A stretch of 64,000 bases of DNA. Source: an uncultured Pseudomonadota bacterium (GTDB lineage: Bacteria > Myxococcota_A > UBA796 > CAJQPC01). The notes under the pieces were generated by a model. It ran no database searches. It was not told the DNA's origin and worked only from the letters and a program-made list of their open reading frames with translations. The position numbers and the translations under genes were made by a program. This document shows, piece after piece, positions 9,601 through 17,416 of this stretch (position 1 is its first letter; each line of letters begins with the position of its first letter). The stretch spans positions 40,072-104,071 of the forward strand of contig CAJXRZ010000012.1 in the NCBI GenBank assembly GCA_913060515.1, read 5' to 3'.

Positions 9601-12089
9601 CCCGAGAGCACCTTGCGCATGGACGCGGCGTCGCTTGGGTAAGGCGCAGCCTCACTGTTGGCGTAGACCACCACTTCTGGGGTGGAGAACTCCACGCCCT
9701 CCAGGAACTCAGCGAAGGGCGCGACGGAGGCAGAGACCACCTCGCTGTGGAAAGCCGTCGCGACCTTGAGGCGCTGACAGGTCAGCTCAGCGTCCGCGAG
9801 CACCTTCTCGGCCTGCTCAATGGCCTCGGTGCGGCCCGAGAGCACGACCTGGCGCGGGCTGTTGTGGTTGGCGAGCACGACAGCGATGTCCTTGCCGTCC
9901 AGAGCCGCCTTGACCTTCTCAATCTCAGCAGCGACTGCAGTCATCGAGCCGGGAATCGAAGCGGCCTCGTTCATCAGCTCGCCGCGCTTGCGTGCAACAC
10001 GCAGCATGGTCGCCGCATCAAAGACGCCGGCAGCGTGAAGCGCAGTGACCTCACCGTAGGAGTGGCCTGCGACCGCATCCGCGTGAACGCCAATGGCTTG
10101 GAGCAGACGGAGCTGGGAGAGAGAGCAGGCACCGATGGCGGGCTGGGCCCACTGGGTGCTGGTCAATGTCGCCAGCTGAGCGTCCTTGGCTTCTTGGCCA
10201 AACACGCTTGGTGGGAAGACGACCTGGTGCAACGCGAGGGTCTCGTCCATGTGGACGTCGGCGGCCTCGTCCCAAGCGGCGAGCGCCTGGGGGTAGGTCA
10301 TGGCGAGCTCAGCGCCCATGTCCAAGTACTGGCTGCCCTGCCCTGGGAAGAGGAATGCAGTCTGGCCCTGCTTCTCGCCCATGCCGTAGTGGATGCCCTT
10401 TGGCGTAGAGAAGGCCTTGCCCTTGCTCTGAATGAGAGAGGCGGCCTCGCCCAGCTTGACGCTGAGCTCTTGCAGATCCGAGGAGACGATGGCGACACGG
10501 TGGGGGGCTGCAGTCTTCAGGTTCAGCTGGCTGTCCTTGGCCAGCCACGCCAACAGACCCTTGCGGCGGTGCATCTCTGCGGGAATCTCGACGGACTTGA
10601 GGGCACTGACGAGCGCCTCAGCGCTGTCTGCTCCCATCACGAAGAGCTCGTGGGAGGCGACGCGGTGGCGGGTGGCCTGCACGGTGCCGGAGTACTCCTC
10701 CACGGCGATGTGGAAGTTGGAGCCACCAAAGCCAAAGCTGGACACACCGGCACGGCGGGGGTGGTTGCTGCCGCGAACCCAGGGGCGCGCCCGCAGGTTC
10801 AGGTAGAAAGGGGTCTCATCCAAGTTCATCTTGGGGTTGGGGCGCTCGACCTTGATGGTCGGAGGCAGCACCTTGTGGTGCAGCGCCATCACGGACTTGA
10901 AGAGACCAGCGGCGCCCGCAGCGGCCTTGGCGTGGCCAATCTGTGACTTGACGCTGCCGAGTGCACACCACTGACGGGGCGCATCCTCCTCCTCAAAGGC
11001 CAGGCACAAGCCCTGGAACTCTGCATAGTCCCCTGCAGGGGTGCCGGTCCCGTGCGCCTCGACCAGCTCTACCGTCTTGGGCGAGAACCCGGCCTCACCA
11101 TAGGCGCGGTTCAAGGCCTTCGCCTGGCCCGAGGCCACTGGCGCGTAGACGCTCTTGGAGCGGCCGTCAGAGGAGCTTCCGACGCCTTGGATGAGACCGT
11201 AGATGCGGTCTCCGTCACGCTCGGCATCTTCCAAGCGCTTGAGGGCGACCATGCCCAGGCCCTCGCCGAGCAGGGTGCCGTCGGCCTGATCGGAGAAGGG
11301 CTTCACGTCGCCCGAGCGGCTCAAGGCCGTGGTCTGGGCGAAGCACATGTACATGAAGATGTCGTTCATGGTGTCGACACCGCCGGTGATCACCAGGTCG
11401 GACTGCCCCAAGTAGAGCTCGTTGACAGCCATGGAGACGGCAGCGAAGGCCGAGGCGCAGGCTGCGTCGGTGACACAGTTGGTGCCGCCCAGGTCCAAAC
11501 GGTTGGCGATGCGTCCTGCGACGACGTTGCCGAGCAGACCGGGGAAGGTGCTCTCTTGCCAGGGCACGTAGTGGTCGCTGATGCGCTTGACGGCTTCCTC
11601 GACCTTGGACTCGGGCAGGCCCGAATCTCTGAGCGCCTTGCGCCAGACAGGGTGCTGCAGGCGGCTGACCATGGTGCCCAAGAGCTCCTGGGCGGAGGTG
11701 ACCCCCAAGATGACCGAGGTCCGGCTCTTGTCCATCTCCTTGAACTGGCCCTGGGTGGCGTCGTTCAAGACCCGCTGGGCCATGATCAGTGCGAGCAGCT
11801 GCGCGGAGTCTGTGGCTGGAACGATCTTGGGTGGGACACCCCAGGAGAGGGCGTCGAATGGGACGCTCTCGATGAACGCGCCACGGGTGGCGTAGGTCAT
11901 GTCCTGGGTGTTGAGCTCAGGATGCATGTAGTCATCCTTGAGCCAGTGGCTCTTGGGAATCTCTTCGACGAGATCCACTCCGGCCAGAATGTCGGTCCAG
12001 AATCCACCTGCGTCTGTGGACCCTGGGAACAGGGCGCTGACGCCGACGATTGCGATAGAGGGGCGGTTGTTCGACATGGTTGTGCTCAC
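6621..12089 (-). CDS. pfaA: PUFA synthase subunit PfaA-like (KS-MAT-ACP-ACP-KR)
   Basis: This multidomain subunit loads malonyl units, condenses them and reduces the keto group. Residues 10-450 form the ketosynthase (DAACAS with Cys211; EAHGTGT with His346). Residues about 580-880 form the malonyl-CoA acyltransferase (GHSYG, Ser677). An Ala/Pro-rich linker follows, with a VEV-rich repeat (about 961-987) and a helix. Two acyl carrier domains carry the phosphopantetheine serine in LGIDSIK at Ser1189 and Ser1283. A ketoreductase fills about 1500-1800 and ends just before the stop. Two ACPs is few compared with many marine PfaA proteins. The GTG at 12089 directly follows the pfaD stop (TGAGTG). 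The ATG at 12077 is an equally possible start, and neither has a clear ribosome binding site, so coupling to pfaD is likely. The usual C-terminal dehydratase lies in the -1 frame (see the frameshift entry). Confidence 0.93.
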   Translation of the reverse strand: MSTTMSNNRPSIAIVGVSALFPGSTDAGGFWTDILAGVDLVEEIPKSHWLKDDYMHPELNTQDMTYATRGAFIESVPFDALSWGVPPKIVPATDSAQLLALIMAQRVLNDATQGQFKEMDKSRTSVILGVTSAQELLGTMVSRLQHPVWRKALRDSGLPESKVEEAVKRISDHYVPWQESTFPGLLGNVVAGRIANRLDLGGTNCVTDAACASAFAAVSMAVNELYLGQSDLVITGGVDTMNDIFMYMCFAQTTALSRSGDVKPFSDQADGTLLGEGLGMVALKRLEDAERDGDRIYGLIQGVGSSSDGRSKSVYAPVASGQAKALNRAYGEAGFSPKTVELVEAHGTGTPAGDYAEFQGLCLAFEEEDAPRQWCALGSVKSQIGHAKAAAGAAGLFKSVMALHHKVLPPTIKVERPNPKMNLDETPFYLNLRARPWVRGSNHPRRAGVSSFGFGGSNFHIAVEEYSGTVQATRHRVASHELFVMGADSAEALVSALKSVEIPAEMHRRKGLLAWLAKDSQLNLKTAAPHRVAIVSSDLQELSVKLGEAASLIQSKGKAFSTPKGIHYGMGEKQGQTAFLFPGQGSQYLDMGAELAMTYPQALAAWDEAADVHMDETLALHQVVFPPSVFGQEAKDAQLATLTSTQWAQPAIGACSLSQLRLLQAIGVHADAVAGHSYGEVTALHAAGVFDAATMLRVARKRGELMNEAASIPGSMTAVAAEIEKVKAALDGKDIAVVLANHNSPRQVVLSGRTEAIEQAEKVLADAELTCQRLKVATAFHSEVVSASVAPFAEFLEGVEFSTPEVVVYANSEAAPYPSDAASMRKVLSGQIASPVRFVEQIEAMYEQGVRTFIEVGPHSVLSGLGGRILKSKKDAKFVYLNRRGKPGLASFNDGLAQLVAAGFAPSFSALWDGFRVEADPRKNVLPKFAIDVNGTNVGKPYPPPGGTADLPGPNPEVQPEVIVQEVEVIREVEVIKEVEVVREVAVAAAPSIQMAQGVTPAPHIPGGSLGVQAAAPVNQGVLGAFQEAQRQTMEAHAGWQKAMADTHMAFLQGVEQSFVGLNALMGVQGVAQMAPAQLPVQPVVAAPMPAPVQQAAPAPAPVQSQPVAALVAAAPVAAPVAAKPSALDQLLSPAAAPAVKAAPVVQASSAVSVDLNALMLKVVADKTGYPAEMLTLAMDLEADLGIDSIKRVEILSAMREEAPSLPEVDAGEMSALRTLGEIVEYMGKSSGESAAPAPVASPAAPSIDLNALMLKVVADKTGYPAEMLTLSMDLEADLGIDSIKRVEILSAMREEAPSLPEVDAGEMSALRTLGEIVEYMGKSNGESVSAPAPAPIPSAPGVSRYVLDAVATKAGGLTLPGLDGDILVVPDDSGVAEALVTELKGAGLSVKLGEAVGNERAVIFLAGLSDADGDAADRIAMRAFQAARVVANDCAAFVTVQDTGGDFGLSGTGNPWMGGLAGLAKTAAIEWPNAGVKAIDLQRGGRTPKELAKALSLELLAGGTEREVGLRADGVRLILKSVETQVEGGEASVDSDSVMLVSGGARGVTAATVISLGAATQASFVLLGRTALGEEPAAVAGVEDDAGMKRALLMQAQAKGEKVNPAGLGKQVRQIMAWREIRSTLAQLAQHGCKARYASVDVTDAAALKALVVEVEASYGPVTGVIHGAGVLADKAIADKTDDQFERVYSTKVNGLRALQLATADSPLRLWVQFSSVAARAGNNGQCDYAMANEVLNKVAGQMAVERPELRVKSMNWGPWEGGMVTPALKARFQAMGVPLIPLAQGAQMLVDEVQDSAPSRVELVLGGEPTTEALLDSGKA
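8119..8345. repeat. Direct repeat encoding the second ACP of PfaA
   Basis: This copy lies 282 bp (94 codons) from the copy at 8401-8627. The two differ at only a few mostly synonymous positions, which points to recent duplication or gene conversion of the carrier-protein unit. Confidence 0.9.
8401..8627. repeat. Direct repeat encoding the first ACP of PfaA
   Basis: This is the partner of 8119-8345 in the same orientation with a 282-bp period. Both encode the same LGIDSIK phosphopantetheine site and the same downstream helix. Confidence 0.9.
9130..9210 (-). repeat. VEV-type hexapeptide repeat in the PfaA linker
   Basis: Between MAT and the first ACP the protein runs through about four units of the form E-V-E-V-I/V-R/K (residues about 961-987). 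This low-complexity charged/valine stretch sits in the Ala/Pro linker. It probably acts as a spacer or association segment; its function is unknown. Confidence 0.6.
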
Positions 12090-13685
12090 TCAGGCCAAAG
12101 GCCGCGGGGAAAAACGGAATGCGGATGCAGGAATGGGGGCGCCGTAGCTACGCAACTGCTGTGCGCGTGTGATGACGGCTGCACCCTCCATGAGATTTCT
12201 AGCGATCTGAACGGCTTGCCGTGCTTGAGGCTTCTCCAGGAAGCTCCCTTGCACCCAGTCGTTGAAGGAACCCATCGCTGGGCCACACCAGATCTGGAAG
12301 TCCAAACGTCGGCCAGCTTGGCCAGAGATTGCCCAGCGGCTGCTCTGCCCCAGGTACCACCGGAAACACAGGGCCATCTTGTGTTTTGGGTCTCGGGCGG
12401 CGCGGACCAACTCTTTGGGATCGCGCTTTGCAAAGAAGGATTCGCAGTCTGCCCAGACCTCGTCCAGGCTCTTCTGCAGCACACTCTTTTCAAGGCGCTG
12501 GCGCTCGTCTGTGGGGATGTCTTCGATGGAAGAATGGGCCAGGTAGAGCTCGTGAAGTTTCTTGGCTCGAACACCAAACATGGTGCCCCGGCGCAAGACC
12601 TGGACCTCTACGCCGAGCTCGAACATGTCGGCGGCGGGTGCCATCACCACGTCCGCCATGCCGGCTTCGGCGAGCAGAACTCGGCCTTCTTCGGAGAGTC
12701 CCGACTCGACAGCGCCCTGGTTGACGCTCCCCGTCAGGACGTAGGCGGCGCCGAGGGCAAAGGCTCCTGCAACCGCACCCGGGGTACCCAGTCCACCGGC
12801 CGCGCCAACACGAATGGGCCGGGTGTAGCCCTGCTTGGCTGCGATTCGGTCGCGCAGGCCCAAGATGATGGGGAAGAGCGCGCTCAGAGAGCGGTTGTCG
12901 GTGTGGCCGCCGGAGTCGGCCTCGACGGTGTAGTCCTCGGCGACGGGAACGCGAAGGGCCAGTCTGGCCTCGTCGGCGGTGATGCGTCCCTTGGCCTGCA
13001 ACGCGTCCAACATCGCCTTGGGCGCGGGGGACAAGAAGTGCTGCGCAACCTCTGGCCTCGAAATCTTCGCAAACACAAAGTTCTTCCGATGAACCTGGCC
13101 GCTGGCGTCCTCGCTCAGCCCGGTGACGGCGTACTGCACAATCATCGGCGTCAGGGCCATGTAGGCCGCTGCGCTGACCCGACGAACGCCTTCGCGCAGG
13201 TACAGGTCCGCGATGGCCTGCTCCAAGTCGGGCTCGTTGGGGCTGTGGATGAGGTTGGAGCCCCATGGGAGCCGCTCTCCCAGCGCACCATTGAGCTCGG
13301 CGATGGCGGCCTGAACCCGCTCAAAGGGCAAGCCCGCAGCGCCGAAGAAGCCCATAAAGCCCGCCTCAGCCATGGCGCGCACCAAGCGGGTGGTGGCGAT
13401 GCCGTTGGCCATTGCGCCGCTGACATAGGGGTAGCGGGTGCCGTGGACTTCGCAGAAAGAGCGGTCACCGAGCCACTCGGGGTAGAGCGCGGGCAGCGTC
13501 GCCAGCACGGGCCAGCCACCAGCCGGGGAGAACTGTCCCCCGAATCCACAGCCGACCGCCCCGTTTGCCGCCTGAACGACGAACACGGGCTCCCGGATGC
13601 GGTGGACGGCACCGGCGAGCTCTTCTTGGCTCAGGGCAGGGTCTTGGTCTTGCGGCGACCAATTTCCGAGATGGGACAAGGACAC
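12090..13685 (-). CDS. pfaD: PfaD-type trans-acting enoyl reductase
   Basis: This FMN-dependent enoyl reductase of the nitronate monooxygenase/TIM-barrel family works in trans on the PUFA synthase. The flavin-barrel motifs GGHTDNRSL and RVGAAGGLGTPGAVAGAF are visible, followed by the long PfaD-specific C-terminal part rich in Trp/Arg (FRWYLGQSSRW, DFQIWCGPAMGSFNDW). I chose the GTG at 13685 because GGAG lies 5 nt upstream and the product then starts just before the LGNWSP segment. An in-frame ATG at 13790 would add 35 residues of unremarkable sequence and has no ribosome binding site. The stop directly abuts the pfaA GTG, so the two are co-transcribed and probably coupled. Confidence 0.9.
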   Translation of the reverse strand: MSLSHLGNWSPQDQDPALSQEELAGAVHRIREPVFVVQAANGAVGCGFGGQFSPAGGWPVLATLPALYPEWLGDRSFCEVHGTRYPYVSGAMANGIATTRLVRAMAEAGFMGFFGAAGLPFERVQAAIAELNGALGERLPWGSNLIHSPNEPDLEQAIADLYLREGVRRVSAAAYMALTPMIVQYAVTGLSEDASGQVHRKNFVFAKISRPEVAQHFLSPAPKAMLDALQAKGRITADEARLALRVPVAEDYTVEADSGGHTDNRSLSALFPIILGLRDRIAAKQGYTRPIRVGAAGGLGTPGAVAGAFALGAAYVLTGSVNQGAVESGLSEEGRVLLAEAGMADVVMAPAADMFELGVEVQVLRRGTMFGVRAKKLHELYLAHSSIEDIPTDERQRLEKSVLQKSLDEVWADCESFFAKRDPKELVRAARDPKHKMALCFRWYLGQSSRWAISGQAGRRLDFQIWCGPAMGSFNDWVQGSFLEKPQARQAVQIARNLMEGAAVITRAQQLRSYGAPIPASAFRFSPRPLA

Positions 13686-13836
13686 AGACTCTCCAACGAA
13701 GGCGCAGCTCAGCCGCTGAACAGCGCTGTTGCTAAGAGATTCAAGTACCTGTCGCTGACACGTGCTCGTCGCCGGGTGCTCAGAGCCCATGAAAATCGGG
13801 GGCTTGCAGGGGAAAAAAACCCAAAAGTTTGTTTTC

Positions 13837-13850
13837 TGACCCGCGGGTCA
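13837..13850. promoter_or_regulatory. Perfect 14-bp palindrome between oleD and pfaD
   Basis: TGACCCGCGGGTCA is a perfect inverted repeat in the oleD-pfaD gap. On the transcribed strand it is followed after about 14 nt by a GGG-T7-CCC stretch. It could be an operator for pfa or part of a weak oleD terminator. The sequence alone does not decide between them. Confidence 0.4.
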
Positions 13851-13886
13851 CCCGTGAACGTGCTTCAACCGGCCCCCAAGGCGCAG

Positions 13887-14894
13887 TCAGCTCAACTGGC
13901 CCTGGGTCACTTTCAGAGCCTTGACCATGCGCTGAAAGCCCTCCTCCCCGGTGACCAGCGGCTGGTACCCAAAGTCCTGCTTGGCCGCGCTCAAGTCGAA
14001 CCAATGGCTGGTGCTGATCTGAGAGACCGCGAAGCGGGTAATCGGCGGCTCTCCGTCCAGGTTGAAGCCGCGCCAGACCGCCTCCGCGACGCCCGAGAGA
14101 GGCATGGCCAGCCACTTGGGAACCCGACCCTTGATCTTGCCCTCGCCCAGCTCCGTGAACACCCGGTTCAACCACCCCCAAACCGAGACGGGGTCCCCAT
14201 CGGTGATGAAGTAGGCCTTTCCAGCATTGCTGCTGCCGGGCGCCAGGGCCTCTGCGGCCTGCAGATGGGCAACCGCGGCATTGTCCACGTAGGTCAGCGC
14301 GACCTGGTTCTCCCCGTCCCCCAAGACCTTGAGCCGGCCGGCCCGGTGGCGGTCCAGGAGCCGAGGAATCAAGTGTGGGTCCCCAGGTCCATAGATGAGG
14401 TGGGGACGCAGGGCGGTGGTCGCCAAAGTGGCGGAGTTGGCGGCCAGGACCAAGCGCTCGGCGATGGCCTTGGTCTCGGAGTAGAAGAAGTCGTGCTTGT
14501 CCGGATAGCTGCAGTCCGCCTCGCTCACGCCCTTCTCATCGGTGCCGTGGAAGGTCACGCTGGGAGAGGAGGTGTAGACGAAGCGCTCTACACCAGCAGC
14601 CTTGGCCGCCTCGAGCAAGCGCTCGGTCGCGGTCACGTTCGCAGCAAGGTAGCGCGCCCGAGGTCCCCACATGCCTGCCAGCGCCGCGACATGGAAGACC
14701 ACGTCAACGCCCTCCAAGGCCGGGGCCAGCCCATCCCCGATGCTCAAGTCACACACCACACCTTCGGCCCCCAAAGCCTCCATGTGGGGGTAGCGGTTTC
14801 GGCCCAAGACACGCACCGCGTGGCCCGCCTCCAAGAGCTGCTTGGCGATGACGCCGCCTAGGAATCCGCCCCCACCGGTCACCAAGACTCTCAT
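13887..14894 (-). CDS. oleD: OleD, NAD(P)H-dependent 2-alkyl-3-ketoacid reductase
   Basis: OleD reduces the beta-keto acid made by OleA to a beta-hydroxy acid in head-to-head hydrocarbon synthesis. It is an extended short-chain dehydrogenase of about 335 residues. The N-terminus has the nucleotide-binding motif TGGGGFLGG (residues 6-14). The catalytic YxxxK is in FYSETKA, with the preceding Ser in the TSSPSVTF segment. The ATG at 14894 has AGGAG 5 nt upstream and begins right at the Rossmann strand; longer in-frame starts would run back into oleC. It lies 8 bp after the oleC stop, as the last gene of the ole set. Confidence 0.92.
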   Translation of the reverse strand: MRVLVTGGGGFLGGVIAKQLLEAGHAVRVLGRNRYPHMEALGAEGVVCDLSIGDGLAPALEGVDVVFHVAALAGMWGPRARYLAANVTATERLLEAAKAAGVERFVYTSSPSVTFHGTDEKGVSEADCSYPDKHDFFYSETKAIAERLVLAANSATLATTALRPHLIYGPGDPHLIPRLLDRHRAGRLKVLGDGENQVALTYVDNAAVAHLQAAEALAPGSSNAGKAYFITDGDPVSVWGWLNRVFTELGEGKIKGRVPKWLAMPLSGVAEAVWRGFNLDGEPPITRFAVSQISTSHWFDLSAAKQDFGYQPLVTGEEGFQRMVKALKVTQGQLS

Positions 14895-14902
14895 CACATC
14901 TC

Positions 14903-16525
14903 CTAGGACAGCACTGCTGTGGGCTTCTGGTTCGCCGCCCACGTACCCAGCTCGGGTCGGTGGATCTTGGCGTTGTGACGCCGGTCTACGGGAAATGCCC
15001 CGTGGAAGTACAGCGCCGAGATGACGGAGCAAACCGCTCGCCTGCTGCCAAGCGCCAGGATCTCTTGCCCAAGGGCCTCTCCACTGGAGTGGCCAGGCTT
15101 GAGCTCCACCACCAACACCGCCTTGCTGTCCACCGAGACCACCGCGCTGCGCCGTACCGCCGGGTGCTCGTTGTAGACGCCCTCCAGCGGGACAGGGAAC
15201 ACGTCCCCTTTCGCAGTCTGAACCCGGTGCGACTTGCGTCCACAGAACCAGAGGCGCCCCTCGGCGTCCAGGTAGCCCACGTCTCCCATACGGTGCCAGA
15301 AACCCTCTCCGTCGGGAATCTTGGCCGCGCGGTTGGCCTCGGGCCGCTCGAAGTAGCCCTTGCTGGCTTGAGGCCCTTGAACGCAGATCTCACCGACCTC
15401 GCCGACAGGAAGCGGGCTCTGAGGGTCCCACTGCAGAATAGGCTCATCGGTGATGGGAAGGATTTCAACGCGAATGGATGCATCTACCCGACCAACACAG
15501 GTCCCCTCCCCCGCCGCCGAACGCGCCCCCGTGTCGTTGAGGATCTCGCTGCTGGCGATGGTGGCCACAGGCAGGGACTCGGTCGCGCCATAGGGCGTGT
15601 GGATCTCCGCACCCTCGGCCAGGATCTCGCGAAAGCTCAGGTGCAAGGTTCGCGGGATGGGGGCCCCAAAGGTGAGCACCCGCTTTAGGCTCTCCAGGCG
15701 TTGCCCCTTGGCCGGGAGCTCCACGGCCATCTTCGCCAAGACAGCGGGGCTGGCGACGAGCTGGTCGGCCTTGAAGCGGTCCAAGGCAGCTTGAATCTTT
15801 GCGGGAGAGGCTGTGGCGGGCTTGGCGAAGTCCATGTCCGGCAGCACACAGGTCGAGCCCATGGCCATGCTGAACATGGCGAAGGGCAAGAAACAAGAGA
15901 CCTCAACCTGACCCGGCTCGATGCCGTACATGGCCGCGATTCGGTCTGCCTGAGTCGAGAACATGCCGTGGGTATAGCGCACCCCCTTGGCTGGGCCAGT
16001 AGAACCGCTGGTGAACAGGATGGCCGCAAGGGAATCGGGTCCGGAATCGTGGTTCTCGACCTCTACGCCGGGCTTGAGGCAGGCACTGTACTGATGCCCG
16101 CCCCAGAACCAAGTCCAACCATTGACCGTGACCCGCTCCTGCACCGAAGAGAATGCGGCGCCCTTGATCTTGGAGAGCAACATGCCCTTGGGAATGGCGA
16201 TGAGCGCCTGAGGCTGCACCTGAGCGACACAGCTCAGGAAGCCCTCCATGCCCATGCCGGGATCGATCAGGACAGGGACGCAGCCAAGCTTCCAGAGCGC
16301 CAAGCTGAGCTCGAAGAACTCAAACCCTGCCGGCACGAGCATCATGACGCGCTGACCGGGCTTGAGCCCGACTTGGTCTCGTAGACCTGCGGCAGCCGCC
16401 ATCACGCGCTCATGCACCTGGGCGTAGCTGCGCTCAGACCACCCGCCGCCCTCCGGCAGAATCAGCGCTGGCTGTTGGGGGTCCCGGGCGACGTGCGCCT
16501 CAAATCGGGCGACAAAGTTGCTCAT
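14903..16525 (-). CDS. oleC: OleC, beta-lactone synthetase (AMP-binding superfamily)
   Basis: OleC uses ATP to close the beta-hydroxy acid from OleD into a beta-lactone. The 540-residue protein has the adenylate-forming phosphate loop LFTSGSTGPAKG (about residues 170-181), the TPYGATES motif and the core hinge near MGDVGYLDAEGRLWFCGRK. The ATG has a GAGG element upstream and sits 6 bp after the oleB stop. Assignment as OleC rather than an ordinary acyl-CoA ligase rests on the gene order oleA-B-C-D together with the family features. Confidence 0.9.
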   Translation of the reverse strand: MSNFVARFEAHVARDPQQPALILPEGGGWSERSYAQVHERVMAAAAGLRDQVGLKPGQRVMMLVPAGFEFFELSLALWKLGCVPVLIDPGMGMEGFLSCVAQVQPQALIAIPKGMLLSKIKGAAFSSVQERVTVNGWTWFWGGHQYSACLKPGVEVENHDSGPDSLAAILFTSGSTGPAKGVRYTHGMFSTQADRIAAMYGIEPGQVEVSCFLPFAMFSMAMGSTCVLPDMDFAKPATASPAKIQAALDRFKADQLVASPAVLAKMAVELPAKGQRLESLKRVLTFGAPIPRTLHLSFREILAEGAEIHTPYGATESLPVATIASSEILNDTGARSAAGEGTCVGRVDASIRVEILPITDEPILQWDPQSPLPVGEVGEICVQGPQASKGYFERPEANRAAKIPDGEGFWHRMGDVGYLDAEGRLWFCGRKSHRVQTAKGDVFPVPLEGVYNEHPAVRRSAVVSVDSKAVLVVELKPGHSSGEALGQEILALGSRRAVCSVISALYFHGAFPVDRRHNAKIHRPELGTWAANQKPTAVLS

Positions 16526-16531
16526 GGAACC

Positions 16532-17416
16532 TCAGAGAGCGGACGCGATGAATCGCTCCATTCGGGCAAGGAGGCGCTCTGGCACATCCTCAATCAAGTA
16601 GTGGCTGGCGTCTTCCCAAGCCTCGACCTCGGCCTTGGGGAAGCGGCGCTGCCACTCCTTTCGAAACTCTGGTGTGAAACACCAGTCCTGCTCTCCCCAA
16701 CAGATCAGCATGGGCAGCTCGGAGAGCTTGGCCAGACCGTCCTCTACGCCAACAAGGGTGTCGTAGCTGGGGTGCTGAGGCTTGAGCGGGATGTCTTCCA
16801 CAAAGCGCAGGGTCGCGATGCGGTTCTGCCAGTTGTCGTAGGGCGCGAGCAAGCCGGCCTTTACGGCTGGAGCCAGCGGGCGAACCGTCGTGCGCCAGCT
16901 CGCCGCCCATGCGAACCCATTGAAGCCGCGTACGGCCAAGGGACCAAAACCCGGAATCCGGCAGCTCGCGATGGAGGGCGGAATCTGCTTTGAGCGGAAG
17001 GCCGCAGTGTTGGTCACGACCAAGCGCTCAAAACGCTCTGAGAGCCGTCCAGCAACGCCCATACCGATGGCGCCGCCCCAGTCATGCACCACCAAGGTGA
17101 CGCGCTGCAGGTCCAAGTGCGTGACCAGCTTCTCCAAGTTGGAGATGTGCTGCTCCAGCAGGTAGTCCCAGTCCTGAGGCTTGTCGCTCAACCCGCAGCC
17201 AATGTGGTCCGGAATGACGACTCGGAAGTCCCCAGCAAAGCGCTCGATCAGCGCACGCCAGTAGAAGGACCACGTTGGGTTGCCATGTACGGCCAGCATC
17301 ACTGGCGCGTCCTTGGGCCCCTCGTCCAAGTAGTGGAGAGCACCGCCGTCGACCTGAAGGGTGTTGCCCTTCCAGGGGTAGAGCGCCTGAACTTGGGAAG
17401 GAAGGGGGCTCACCAC
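16532..17416 (-). CDS. oleB: OleB, beta-lactone decarboxylase (alpha/beta hydrolase)
   Basis: OleB decarboxylates the beta-lactone to a long-chain olefin. It belongs to the haloalkane-dehalogenase branch of the alpha/beta hydrolases. The oxyanion segment HGNPTWSFYW is at about 44-53, the nucleophile Asp112 is in VVHDWGGAIG, and the catalytic His lies in DASHYLIED near the C-terminus. An Asp rather than Ser nucleophile fits OleB. The start is GTG at 17416 or the adjacent GTG at 17413. Both overlap the oleA stop, so translation is coupled. Confidence 0.9.
   Translation of the reverse strand: MVSPLPSQVQALYPWKGNTLQVDGGALHYLDEGPKDAPVMLAVHGNPTWSFYWRALIERFAGDFRVVIPDHIGCGLSDKPQDWDYLLEQHISNLEKLVTHLDLQRVTLVVHDWGGAIGMGVAGRLSERFERLVVTNTAAFRSKQIPPSIASCRIPGFGPLAVRGFNGFAWAASWRTTVRPLAPAVKAGLLAPYDNWQNRIATLRFVEDIPLKPQHPSYDTLVGVEDGLAKLSELPMLICWGEQDWCFTPEFRKEWQRRFPKAEVEAWEDASHYLIEDVPERLLARMERFIASAL

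Noticed and set aside
11052..14861. A 1269-codon plus-strand open frame
   Set aside because: It crosses the pfaA start, pfaD and oleD in antisense and is explained by high GC at third codon positions of those genes.
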